A DNA stretch of 8,970 bases, taken from Planctomycetota bacterium. GTDB lineage: Bacteria > Planctomycetota > Planctomycetia > Planctomycetales > Planctomycetaceae. The translations under genes were made by a program, and so were the position numbers. The DNA is taken from positions 1-8,970 of the forward strand of contig JAEYWB010000729.1 in the NCBI GenBank assembly GCA_023429275.1, in the 5' to 3' direction. This document shows positions 1 through 5,812 of this stretch, piece after piece (position 1 is the stretch's first letter; every line of letters starts with the position of its first letter). The notes below the pieces were generated by a model. It had not been told where the DNA came from. It made no database searches and worked only from the letters and a program-made list of their open reading frames with translations.

Positions 1-53
1 GGGTTGCCGATATGCAGGTCGGTCAGGTGAATAAAGGTGACATTGTCAGCCAA
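1..53 (-). CDS. Calcineurin-like metallophosphoesterase, N-terminal 17 codons only
   Basis: The minus strand from a TTG at 53-51 encodes 17 complete residues before the window edge: M-A-D-N-V-T-F-I-H-L-T-D-L-H-I-G-N. The hydrophobic strand followed by T-D-L-H-I-G is the first metal-binding motif (D-x-H, here Asp12 and His14) of calcineurin-like phosphoesterases, which use a two-metal centre to hydrolyse phosphomono- or diesters such as cyclic nucleotides. The start is well defined: a perfect AGGAGG sits five bases upstream, an in-frame stop lies at 74-72, and no ATG or GTG occurs between that stop and the motif. The specific substrate cannot be told from this fragment. The absence of a signal peptide ahead of the motif suggests a cytoplasmic enzyme. 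The gene is divergent from the membrane-protein frame that begins 12 bases away. Confidence 0.72.
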   Translation of the reverse strand, partial: MADNVTFIHLTDLHIGN

Positions 54-58
54 GGCGG

Positions 59-64
59 CCTCCT
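59..64 (-). promoter_or_regulatory. Shine-Dalgarno of the metallophosphoesterase (AGGAGG)
   Basis: Read on the minus strand, AGGAGG is followed by five bases (CCGCC) and then TTG. This is an ideal ribosome-binding site and decides the unusual TTG start of the partial phosphoesterase gene. Its promoter would have to lie inside the plus-strand ORF that begins at 65. Confidence 0.75.
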
Positions 65-1180
65 GTGGCGGTCACCCTGCTCCTTTCGTCCGCGCGGGAG
101 TTCGCTCAGAAGCCGATCGCGACTGCCGAGGCAGGAGCGGGGAGCGCGGCCGCCTGGGTCTGCGCCCTCATCCCCCCGGCCCGGACCATCATCTGGGGTT
201 ACGGCGGCGAGAGCGGGAATTGGGGGGACATCGACCTGGGAAGAGGATTCGGATGGACTCTACCCGTCAGCGTGCTGCTGCTGCTCGCGGGAGCGTGGTG
301 GGTGGTTCGGCGGCTCGCGCGCCTCTCCCCGACCGGAGCCTGGAGCGGGGAGAAATCTAAGGGGACGCAACGAGTCTGGATTCCGCGCTGGCTGCCCCTG
401 CCGACGCGCGGAGTCGCCCTTGGCTGGCTGGCGGTCCGCCACGCTCTGCCGATGGCGATTCCGGGCATCGTGTTCGCGGCGGCGTTCGCGGCGCTGCAGA
501 ACGACATCGAGCCTGACATGATGGCCCCCGTCGTCACGCCCACTGGCGAGACCGTGATCGTGCCGGCCTGGTCGGCGGAAGGAAGCGTTGCGATCTTTGG
601 AGACCAGTTGTCGCAGACGACCTGGTTCGTTGCGGCCATCTGGTGCGTCGTCGTCGGAGCGGGACTGTTTGCGGGGGAATCCGACGGACGGATCGGCGAG
701 TTCTGGCGGACCCGCCCGATCGGGCCTGGGGGACTGTTCCTCACGAAGTTTCTCGTCGGGCTCGCGGTGACCCTGCTGGTGCTCGACGGCCCGGGCGTCG
801 TCCTCTCGTGGGGATCGCCCAACTGGGGGCACTACAACGCGATGAACTGGCCGCACCTGGCGGTGATGGTCCCACTGCACGCGACACTGTTTGCCGTGGC
901 GGTTGCCTGCACCTGCGTGGCGCGTCATGCGGCGGTCGGGGGCGTGATGACCTTTGTGCTGCTGATGCTGATCAGCCCGTTCACGACGGCGTTTCCCGCC
1001 CTCGATCCGATCGAGACGTACAACCGGAGCGGATTCACGAATCGTGGTAGCGCCGCAGCGGCACTGCTTCCTGCAACCTATCCGGGTCTCCTCATCGGCC
1101 TCGTCCTCATCAGCGCGGCCGCGGTCGTTGTCGGGATCGTGTCGCTGCGGCGCTACCGGCCTGTCCTCTCGGTCTCGTGA
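65..1180 (+). CDS. Multi-pass membrane protein, ABC-2-type permease-like, possibly 5'-truncated
   Basis: The 371-residue frame is hydrophobic, with likely membrane helices near residues 72-92, 127-146, 184-204, 224-248, 263-285, 290-310 and 337-358. Between helices, about residues 203-232, lies a stretch reading acidic-D-G-R-I-G-E-F-W-R-T-R-P-I then K-F-L-V-G. It resembles the cytoplasmic segment of ABC-2-type permeases (Glu-rich, short 'LR..P' motif, then Lys-Phe before a helix). Such proteins form the channel of ABC exporters, but no ATPase gene is in the window. The only early start is a GTG at 65, just after in-frame stops at 32 and 38, with no Shine-Dalgarno. The first in-frame Met is near residue 129. 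High third-position GC runs right up to position 65, so this may be the C-terminal remnant of a longer permease whose front was lost. Coding is convincing; the exact start and intactness are not. Confidence 0.6.
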   Translation: MAVTLLLSSAREFAQKPIATAEAGAGSAAAWVCALIPPARTIIWGYGGESGNWGDIDLGRGFGWTLPVSVLLLLAGAWWVVRRLARLSPTGAWSGEKSKGTQRVWIPRWLPLPTRGVALGWLAVRHALPMAIPGIVFAAAFAALQNDIEPDMMAPVVTPTGETVIVPAWSAEGSVAIFGDQLSQTTWFVAAIWCVVVGAGLFAGESDGRIGEFWRTRPIGPGGLFLTKFLVGLAVTLLVLDGPGVVLSWGSPNWGHYNAMNWPHLAVMVPLHATLFAVAVACTCVARHAAVGGVMTFVLLMLISPFTTAFPALDPIETYNRSGFTNRGSAAAALLPATYPGLLIGLVLISAAAVVVGIVSLRRYRPVLSVS

Positions 1181-1304
1181 CAGCCGTTCTCACCTCCATA
1201 TGACGCAACGCGCTGACCGGCCGACGCAGCCTCGGCCCTCGCCTCAATACCGAACCCGGTTCCTGCACCCGCCCGGCCTCCGCCACACTCGAAGCTTTGA
1301 CCGC

Positions 1305-1311
1305 GGAGGAG
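1305..1311 (+). promoter_or_regulatory. Strong Shine-Dalgarno (GGAGGAG) not in frame with the kinase
   Basis: GGAGGAG is the best ribosome-binding sequence upstream of the kinase. At the right spacing it serves the ATG at 1316, which is in a different frame from the kinase. The kinase frame has TTG at 1297 (before this site), ATG at 1327 (17 bases after GGAGG, too far) and ATG at 1384. Confidence 0.5.
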
Positions 1312-1315
1312 TCCC

Positions 1316-1450
1316 ATGGCCATGATATGGGCGGTCTGTCGCGACGGGTCATGCGACAGACGTGCGGGTCGCAGGAACGCATCATGTCGAGTCGCTGTCC
1401 ACAGTGTGGTGTGCTGCTCGAAGAGCCGGGGCCCGGCGGTTCGCCGGTGA
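1316..1450 (+). CDS. Possible 44-codon upstream ORF overlapping the kinase start
   Basis: Starting at ATG 1316, six bases after GGAGG, this frame runs 44 codons to TGA at 1448-1450, so it overlaps the first 22 codons of the kinase (start 1384) in another frame. The predicted peptide is Cys- and Arg-rich (M-A-M-I-W-A-V-C...) and its codon use (ATA, AGA, TCA, TGT) is unlike the neighbouring genes, so it is unlikely to encode a functional protein. Its possible role is regulatory: ribosomes translating it would pass through the stem-loop at 1334-1361 and across the kinase start, so it could reduce or couple kinase translation. It could also be coincidence. No homology is claimed. Confidence 0.25.
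   Translation: MAMIWAVCRDGSCDRRAGRRNASCRVAVHSVVCCSKSRGPAVRR
1334..1361 (+). promoter_or_regulatory. Stem-loop / operator-like dyad in the kinase leader
   Basis: GTCTGTCGC (1334-1342) and GCGACAGAC (1353-1361) form a perfect 9-bp inverted repeat around a 10-base loop. It ends 11 bases before the AGGA ribosome-binding site and 22 bases before the kinase ATG at 1384. In RNA it would be a stable GC-rich hairpin; in DNA it could be a binding site for a dimeric regulator. No U-run follows, so it is not an intrinsic terminator. If the kinase actually starts at 1297 or 1327, the dyad would be coding. Confidence 0.45.
1373..1376 (+). promoter_or_regulatory. Ribosome-binding site chosen for the kinase (AGGA)
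   Basis: AGGA lies seven bases before ATG 1384. The protein then opens directly with M-S-S-R-C-P-Q-C-G, the first knuckle of a zinc ribbon, which is how this class of N-terminal ribbon normally begins. This favours 1384 over the earlier in-frame TTG 1297, ATG 1327 and ATG 1351. Confidence 0.5.
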
Positions 1451-4400
1451 TCGTCGAGGGGACGACCCGTTCGACGTCACGGTGCCCGGTCTGTAACGGC
1501 GTCATCGATCTCCCCGTCGAGCTCGAGCAGACATGGAACTTTCGTCCCGACGCGACGGACGAGGAGCGACGTGTCGCCCACTTCTCGCTCGACCGGCTGC
1601 TCGGGCGCGGGGGCTTCGGCGAGGTCTGGCTTGCGGAGGACCAGCGACTCGGCCGCAAGGTGGCTCTCAAGCTTTCCCGCCCTTCCAAAGACCCGCAGGG
1701 GCTGCTGTTCGAAGCCCGGACCGCCGCGAGCCTGCGGCACCCGAACATCGTTCCGGTGTTCGAGGTCGGCGAGGATGCCGGCCAGATCTTCATTGCGTCG
1801 GAGTACATCGACGGCTGCACGCTCCGGGACTTCCTGGCGGGAGGGCGCGTCCCCCTGTCGCAGGTGGTTGACTTCCTGATCCCGATCGCCCGGGCCCTCC
1901 ACTTCGCCCACGGCCGGGGAATCATTCACCGCGACATCAAGCCGGCCAACATCCTTCTCGACCGGACGAACCAGCCGTTCCTGGCGGACTTCGGCATCGC
2001 CAGGCAGGCCCAGGCCAAGGTCTCCGCCTCCATCGAGGGACAGGTGATCGGGACCGCCCGCTACATGTCTCCCGAGCAGGCGGACGGGCGAATCAGCGAG
2101 ACCGACGCCCGCTCCGACATCTACGCGCTCGGCGTCACGATGTTCGAAATGCTGACCGGGGAGACCCCGTTCCGCGGGAACGTCAGCGCGATCCTGCAGC
2201 AGAAGCTGACCGATGATCCCCCCTCTCCCCGGCGGTTCGACTCGTCGATCCCCCGGGACTTCGAGACGATCTGCCTGAAGTGCCTCGAGCGGGCCCCTGA
2301 AAAGCGGTTCGCGGCCGCCCAGGAGCTTGTTGAGGAATTGACGCGGGTCCGGCTGGGGGAGCCGATCCGCTCGCGACCGATCTCGAGGGCCGAACGGCTC
2401 TGGCGGTGGTGTCGCCGCCGGCCCCTGGTCTCGGGTCTTCTCACCAGCACGTTCCTCAGCCTGACCCTCGGCCTCCTGGGGGTCTCGATCTTCTGGAGGC
2501 AGGCGGCGGCGAATGCCGCAGCGGTGCAGGAGTCGCTGCACCGCTCCCGGATGAATCTCATCTCGAACCACCTGCAGAACGGCGACATCGTCGGGGTGCG
2601 GGAGATGCTGGACCGTTTTGCGGGGGAGGGAGGAGCCGGGGCCGGCGCGCGGGACTTTGCCAGGAACTACTTCGAGACCGCCATCCGGCCGCTCCATCCG
2701 GTGGCGAACGCGGGAGACTCCGTCCGCGGCGTCGCAATCTCGCGGGATGGGGGCCTGTGCGCGGCCTTCGGCCGGGAGCACGAGATCCGCGTCTGGGATG
2801 CCCGGACAGACGAGCTGATCCGGGTCCTCAGAACGGAAGTGGAGCCGTTCGGCGCGATCGATTTCTCACCGACATCGGCCCAGCTGGCGACCGGGGGACA
2901 CGACGGCTTCGTCCGGATCTGGGAACCGCTCGCCAGCGGCCGGATGTTGCGGGAAATGCATCATGGCCCACGGGTCGTGATGGTCAGGCACTCGCCGGAT
3001 GGCCGCCACGTCGTTTCGCTCGGCGCCAAGGGGGCCGCCCGATTGTGGGACGTCGCGACGGGGGAGAAGCTGGGAGAGATTCCGACCGGCCAGGCGGGCG
3101 GGCCGCGGGATGTGCGATTCTCCGCCGACAGCAAGACCCTTTACATCGGGACGGACAACGGCCGGATCCGCGTGTGGGACGTCGAGTCCATTCTCCGGCA
3201 GGGGACGGCCGAGGTCCCGCTGCCGATCAGCCAGTTCAACGTCAGCCCGGAGCTCGAATGCCTCGCGGTCTCCGGGGACGGGATGCGACTCGTCGCCGGG
3301 GACTTCCACGGGATCCTGACGATCCGCTCGCTCGAGACCGACGAATCGACGCGGCAGCAGACCTACTGGGGGCGAATCGACGCCATCGAGTTCCTGCCGG
3401 GCACCCACCTGGTCGCGGCCGCCGCGAACGACGGGCGGGTTCACCTGTTCGACGTCGATCGCCGGCAGGAGATCCGGTCGCTCAATACGCATGGGCTGAT
3501 CAGCGGAAGCCTGGCGATCTCGACGGATGGCCGGACTCTCGTGATCGGGAGCGGCGACGGGAGCGTTTCGACCCTTCGCCTCGACGGGCTGACGAACCCC
3601 TCGATCCTGTGGCATAGCGTTCGGGCCGAGCCCGATCAGGATCCGAAGAAGTCGCCGCCGCCGGTCCGCGGACTCCTGATGCTGCGGGACGGCCGCCACG
3701 CCGTTGCGGCGTACGACTCGGGAGAGATGCGGGTCTGGGACCTGAAGACCGGCCTGTCATCCCCCCTGTCGACCGACAAGGAGCAGACCGGCCGAATCGT
3801 CTCGCTCCAGCCGGGAAGTGGAAAGCTCTTTGCGACGGCGTGGAACAAGCCGGTCGTCACCCTCTGGAACGCCGAGACCTTCCAGGTGGAACAGACGATC
3901 CCGACCTCGGCGAACGGAGCGGTGGCCATCGCCTTCTCCCCGTCCGGGCGGCGGTTCGCCGTCGCCGGCCGGCGCAGAGTCGAGGAGGGGGAAGCGAAAG
4001 ACCGGGCGACGGGAGGACCGGTCGCGGTCTACGACACGCGTGACTGGTCGAAACCGATCCGCGAGCTGCCGGAAGACGGAAAGTCGGACATTCTGTCGCT
4101 CGCGTTCTCGCCCGATGACAAGACACTCGCGATCGCCCGGATCGCCAGCGCGGCAGACGACATCGACCGCGCAGCCGATGGCGTCGACCTCGTCGACGTC
4201 TCGACGGGAAAGGTCCGGACTCGTGTCCCTGCCGAGCTCCCCTCAGCCCTCGCGTACTGCCGCGACGGGACGCTCGCGGTCGCGACGATGACCGGGGAGA
4301 TCGTGCTGTGGGAGACCCGGGCCGCGCGGGTGCGGGCGACCATCAAGGGGCACACCGGGCGGATCCACGCCCTCGTCGTATTGCCGGAAAGCGACACCCT

Positions 4401-4590
4401 CGCCTCGGCGGGACGAGACCGGAACATCAAGCTGTGGGATATCCCGTCCGGGGAGCTGATCACTCCGCTGGAAGGGCATTTCCGCCAGATCTTCTCGCTC
4501 GCCGCGGCGGCGGAAGGGACGAAGCTCCTGTCCGGGGGTCTCGAAGGAGAAATCCGTATCTGGTCGGCCGATCCGGGAGAGGCCAGGTGA
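1384..4590 (+). CDS. Membrane-anchored Ser/Thr kinase with N-terminal zinc ribbon and 14 WD40-like repeats
   Basis: A 1068-residue PknB-type (Hanks) kinase. Residues 5-37 carry two CxxC knuckles (C5/C8 and C34/C37), a zinc ribbon. The catalytic domain spans about 66-325 and is complete: glycine loop G74-R-G-G-F-G79, ATP lysine K96 in V-A-L-K, helix-C glutamate E110, H182-R-D-I-K-P-A-N189 with catalytic D184, D202-F-G204, and G-T-A-R-Y-M-S-P-E in the activation segment. It should therefore be active. A basic patch (R-L-W-R-W-C-R-R-R) precedes one membrane helix at about 347-370, so the C-terminal 700 residues should be extracytoplasmic. From about 444 on there are 14 WD40-like units ending in R-V-W-D, R-I-W-E, R-L-W-D, K-L-W-D and similar, enough for two seven-bladed propellers. 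The architecture is typical of Planctomycetota; ligand and substrates are unknown. Earlier in-frame starts exist (ATG 1327, TTG 1297), but 1384 has an AGGA at good spacing. Confidence 0.93.
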   Translation: MSSRCPQCGVLLEEPGPGGSPVIVEGTTRSTSRCPVCNGVIDLPVELEQTWNFRPDATDEERRVAHFSLDRLLGRGGFGEVWLAEDQRLGRKVALKLSRPSKDPQGLLFEARTAASLRHPNIVPVFEVGEDAGQIFIASEYIDGCTLRDFLAGGRVPLSQVVDFLIPIARALHFAHGRGIIHRDIKPANILLDRTNQPFLADFGIARQAQAKVSASIEGQVIGTARYMSPEQADGRISETDARSDIYALGVTMFEMLTGETPFRGNVSAILQQKLTDDPPSPRRFDSSIPRDFETICLKCLERAPEKRFAAAQELVEELTRVRLGEPIRSRPISRAERLWRWCRRRPLVSGLLTSTFLSLTLGLLGVSIFWRQAAANAAAVQESLHRSRMNLISNHLQNGDIVGVREMLDRFAGEGGAGAGARDFARNYFETAIRPLHPVANAGDSVRGVAISRDGGLCAAFGREHEIRVWDARTDELIRVLRTEVEPFGAIDFSPTSAQLATGGHDGFVRIWEPLASGRMLREMHHGPRVVMVRHSPDGRHVVSLGAKGAARLWDVATGEKLGEIPTGQAGGPRDVRFSADSKTLYIGTDNGRIRVWDVESILRQGTAEVPLPISQFNVSPELECLAVSGDGMRLVAGDFHGILTIRSLETDESTRQQTYWGRIDAIEFLPGTHLVAAAANDGRVHLFDVDRRQEIRSLNTHGLISGSLAISTDGRTLVIGSGDGSVSTLRLDGLTNPSILWHSVRAEPDQDPKKSPPPVRGLLMLRDGRHAVAAYDSGEMRVWDLKTGLSSPLSTDKEQTGRIVSLQPGSGKLFATAWNKPVVTLWNAETFQVEQTIPTSANGAVAIAFSPSGRRFAVAGRRRVEEGEAKDRATGGPVAVYDTRDWSKPIRELPEDGKSDILSLAFSPDDKTLAIARIASAADDIDRAADGVDLVDVSTGKVRTRVPAELPSALAYCRDGTLAVATMTGEIVLWETRAARVRATIKGHTGRIHALVVLPESDTLASAGRDRNIKLWDIPSGELITPLEGHFRQIFSLAAAAEGTKLLSGGLEGEIRIWSADPGEAR

Positions 4591-4746
4591 CTCGGGGGCG
4601 ATCGTTCGCTGACTAATGAGTCAGTAGAAACCCGGAGACACCCTCTTGTTTCGCACATTGACCAAGGGTATCGTCAGATCGCGGCTATTCGGGCAATCTG
4701 GGCATTTTGACCAGACACTCTTCAAGCGACTCCAGGGACCAGCACC
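4591..4746 (+). promoter_or_regulatory. Intergenic region with candidate promoter elements for the three-gene unit
   Basis: This 156-base gap is the only plausible place for a promoter of the three downstream genes. TTGACCA occurs twice, at 4658-4664 and 4707-4713, 49 bases apart. Either could be a sigma70-like -35 box. No convincing TATAAT follows the first at 17 bases (best nearby is CTATTC at 4685-4690, 21 bases after the -35). The second would leave little room for a leader. The repeated heptamer could equally be a regulator half-site. The region is visibly less GC-rich than its surroundings, as expected for a regulatory segment. Confidence 0.25.
4609..4624 (+). promoter_or_regulatory. 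Perfect 6-bp dyad CTGACT-AATG-AGTCAG after the kinase
   Basis: The two arms (4609-4614 and 4619-4624) are exact reverse complements around a four-base loop, starting 18 bases after the kinase stop codon. The bases that follow (TAGAAACCC) contain no T-run, so an intrinsic terminator is doubtful. A protein-binding operator for the downstream unit, or a short 3' hairpin on the kinase mRNA, fits as well. Confidence 0.35.
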
Positions 4747-5583
4747 ATGCCACGCGGTAATCCATCAGGAGTTCGGAGCGGGCGGATCAACGATCCCGGC
4801 CCTACAAATCCGATCATCATCACGGTTAAGGCGACGACCTACCGGTTCTCGAACACTGGTGACGACGCGTTCTCCGTGAAATACACGGTGGGTATGTCCG
4901 AGACGAAAATCGAGGTCAAGAAGCTTTGTTCGATTGACGTGAAGATCCCGGCAGGCGTGAGCGTTTTTGTCGAACCATCAGCGGCGTCTCCGGCGACCGG
5001 GGTGTTCGATCTTCTTCAGACGGGGAAGCCCGTGCGAGGAGGAAAGTTCAAAATACCGGCCGGTGGACCTGCGAGCGACATCGTCCTTGCGAAGCGCCGA
5101 CCAGGGGAGATCTACCGGGTCTTTAATGGGAGCAAGATCGCATTCCAGACCGTCCCCGCTCCCGCGCTTGCGGCCTTGAAGAACATTCCCCCGAAGTCTT
5201 CTCGCGACGTGATTGTTCCGGCGGGAGGAGAACTCAAGATCCCAGGCGCTGTCGCAAAGACTTCCGGGGCTTTTGACTCGGTCGACTCTGCCGACATCCG
5301 GAGCGGCCGGTTCGTGTTCAAGTCGGGAGACGGCGGGGCCGGTCTGGACTACCTGATCGTCGACTTCTCGTCCGGTACGGCCCCGACCCCCAAACAGGCC
5401 TATCGGATCACCAACACGGGAGACGAATCGTTCGAGGTTGTCTTCCGCGGAGCGGCAGTCGCAACGCTGGCGCTCGACCAGTCCATCGACGTGCAGTTCG
5501 ACGACGTCCCCACGGACTCAGTTCTGATGGTCCGCGCGTCGGCCAACAACAAGACCCTGACCGGCATCTACGATAGCCTCTGA
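4747..5583 (+). CDS. Unrecognised 278-aa protein built from three diverged repeats
   Basis: No known family is recognised. The ATG follows AGGGA at 4734-4738 with an 8-base spacer. There is no signal peptide or membrane helix, so a cytoplasmic location or non-classical export is implied. The protein is an internal triplication: units at about residues 31-118, 122-210 and 218-278. Each opens with Y-R then an Asn (T-Y-R-F-S-N-T-G-D-D, I-Y-R-V-F-N-G, A-Y-R-I-T-N-T-G-D-E), followed by S-x-D-V and P-A/D motifs, then G-x-F/Y-D near the middle. The first two units continue with V/I-R-x-G-K/R-F; the third stops there. The alternating hydrophobic pattern suggests small beta-sandwich domains. The only cysteine is C61. 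The gene is 24 bases upstream of the Tat microprotein gene and appears co-transcribed with it. Base composition is somewhat lower in GC than its neighbours. It could be structural, adhesive or carbohydrate-binding; none of these is shown. Confidence 0.85.
   Translation: MPRGNPSGVRSGRINDPGPTNPIIITVKATTYRFSNTGDDAFSVKYTVGMSETKIEVKKLCSIDVKIPAGVSVFVEPSAASPATGVFDLLQTGKPVRGGKFKIPAGGPASDIVLAKRRPGEIYRVFNGSKIAFQTVPAPALAALKNIPPKSSRDVIVPAGGELKIPGAVAKTSGAFDSVDSADIRSGRFVFKSGDGGAGLDYLIVDFSSGTAPTPKQAYRITNTGDESFEVVFRGAAVATLALDQSIDVQFDDVPTDSVLMVRASANNKTLTGIYDSL
4837..5580 (+). repeat. Three-fold protein-level tandem repeat within the 278-aa gene
   Basis: Units occupy about 4837-5100, 5110-5376 and 5398-5580. 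Shared positions are Y-R..N, F nine residues after the Tyr, (S)-x-D-V, P-A-G or equivalent, G-x-(F/Y)-D-(L/S), and V/I-R-(G/S)-G-(K/R)-F in the first two. Units 1 and 3 are the closest pair (N-T-G-D-D-A-F against N-T-G-D-E-S-F). DNA identity between units is low, so the duplication is old and selected at protein level. Confidence 0.75.
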
Positions 5584-5607
5584 CCCTTCGCCGATCGGGA
5601 GCGAGAC

Positions 5608-5799
5608 ATGACCTACGAGGAATGGAAGCAGACCCGGCGGGCGTTCCTGAAGTTCGCCACGACCACCACGGCCTACACGACCGCGGCGGTCACGATCGCC
5701 CTCAAGACCGACGCCTCGGCCCGCGTGACCGAGATCCGGACGTTCGGCGTCCGGGGGAACGGCCAGGACGGCATGCCCTATCCTTACATGAACCCCTGA
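5608..5799 (+). CDS. 63-aa Tat-signal microprotein with a predicted 25-residue mature peptide
   Basis: The ATG is preceded by GGGAG at 5597-5601 with a 6-base spacer and lies 24 bases after the upstream gene. Residues 9-15 read T-R-R-A-F-L-K, an exact match to the twin-arginine consensus (S/T-R-R-x-F-L-K). A Thr/Ala-rich moderately hydrophobic stretch (about 16-32), a lysine, and an A-S-A cleavage site (36-38) follow. Predicted cleavage leaves residues 39-63, beginning R-V-T-E-I-R and ending P-Y-P-Y-M-N-P, with no Cys. The product should be exported across the cytoplasmic membrane by TatABC, which moves folded or already modified cargo. Its stop lies 13 bases before the GTG of the glycosyltransferase-sulfotransferase, suggesting translational coupling. 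Short Tat-leader proteins are known next to some oxidoreductases, but no redox gene is present here. It might instead be the surviving leader of a lost enzyme. The function is unknown. Confidence 0.72.
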   Translation: MTYEEWKQTRRAFLKFATTTTAYTTAAVTIALKTDASARVTEIRTFGVRGNGQDGMPYPYMNP

Positions 5800-5812
5800 T
5801 GCGGATGCGTTC

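Noticed and set aside
1219..1237. GGCCGA / TCGGCC hairpin after the permease-like gene as a terminator
   Set aside because: Only a 6-bp stem in a GC-rich stretch where such matches arise by chance, and no T-run follows.
1315..1324. CATGGCCATG perfect palindrome as an operator
   Set aside because: Ten bases, overlapping a start codon, and a common chance palindrome; the longer 9-bp dyad nearby is a better candidate.
1477..2781. Long minus-strand open frame opposite the kinase domain (434 codons)
   Set aside because: Low-complexity Arg/Pro/Gly/Glu translation typical of the antisense of a high-GC gene; the opposite strand encodes all kinase motifs.
2406..3617. 403-codon plus-strand frame overlapping the kinase C-terminal half
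   Set aside because: Gly/Arg/Pro-rich out-of-frame shadow; the WD40 repeats are in the kinase frame without interruption.
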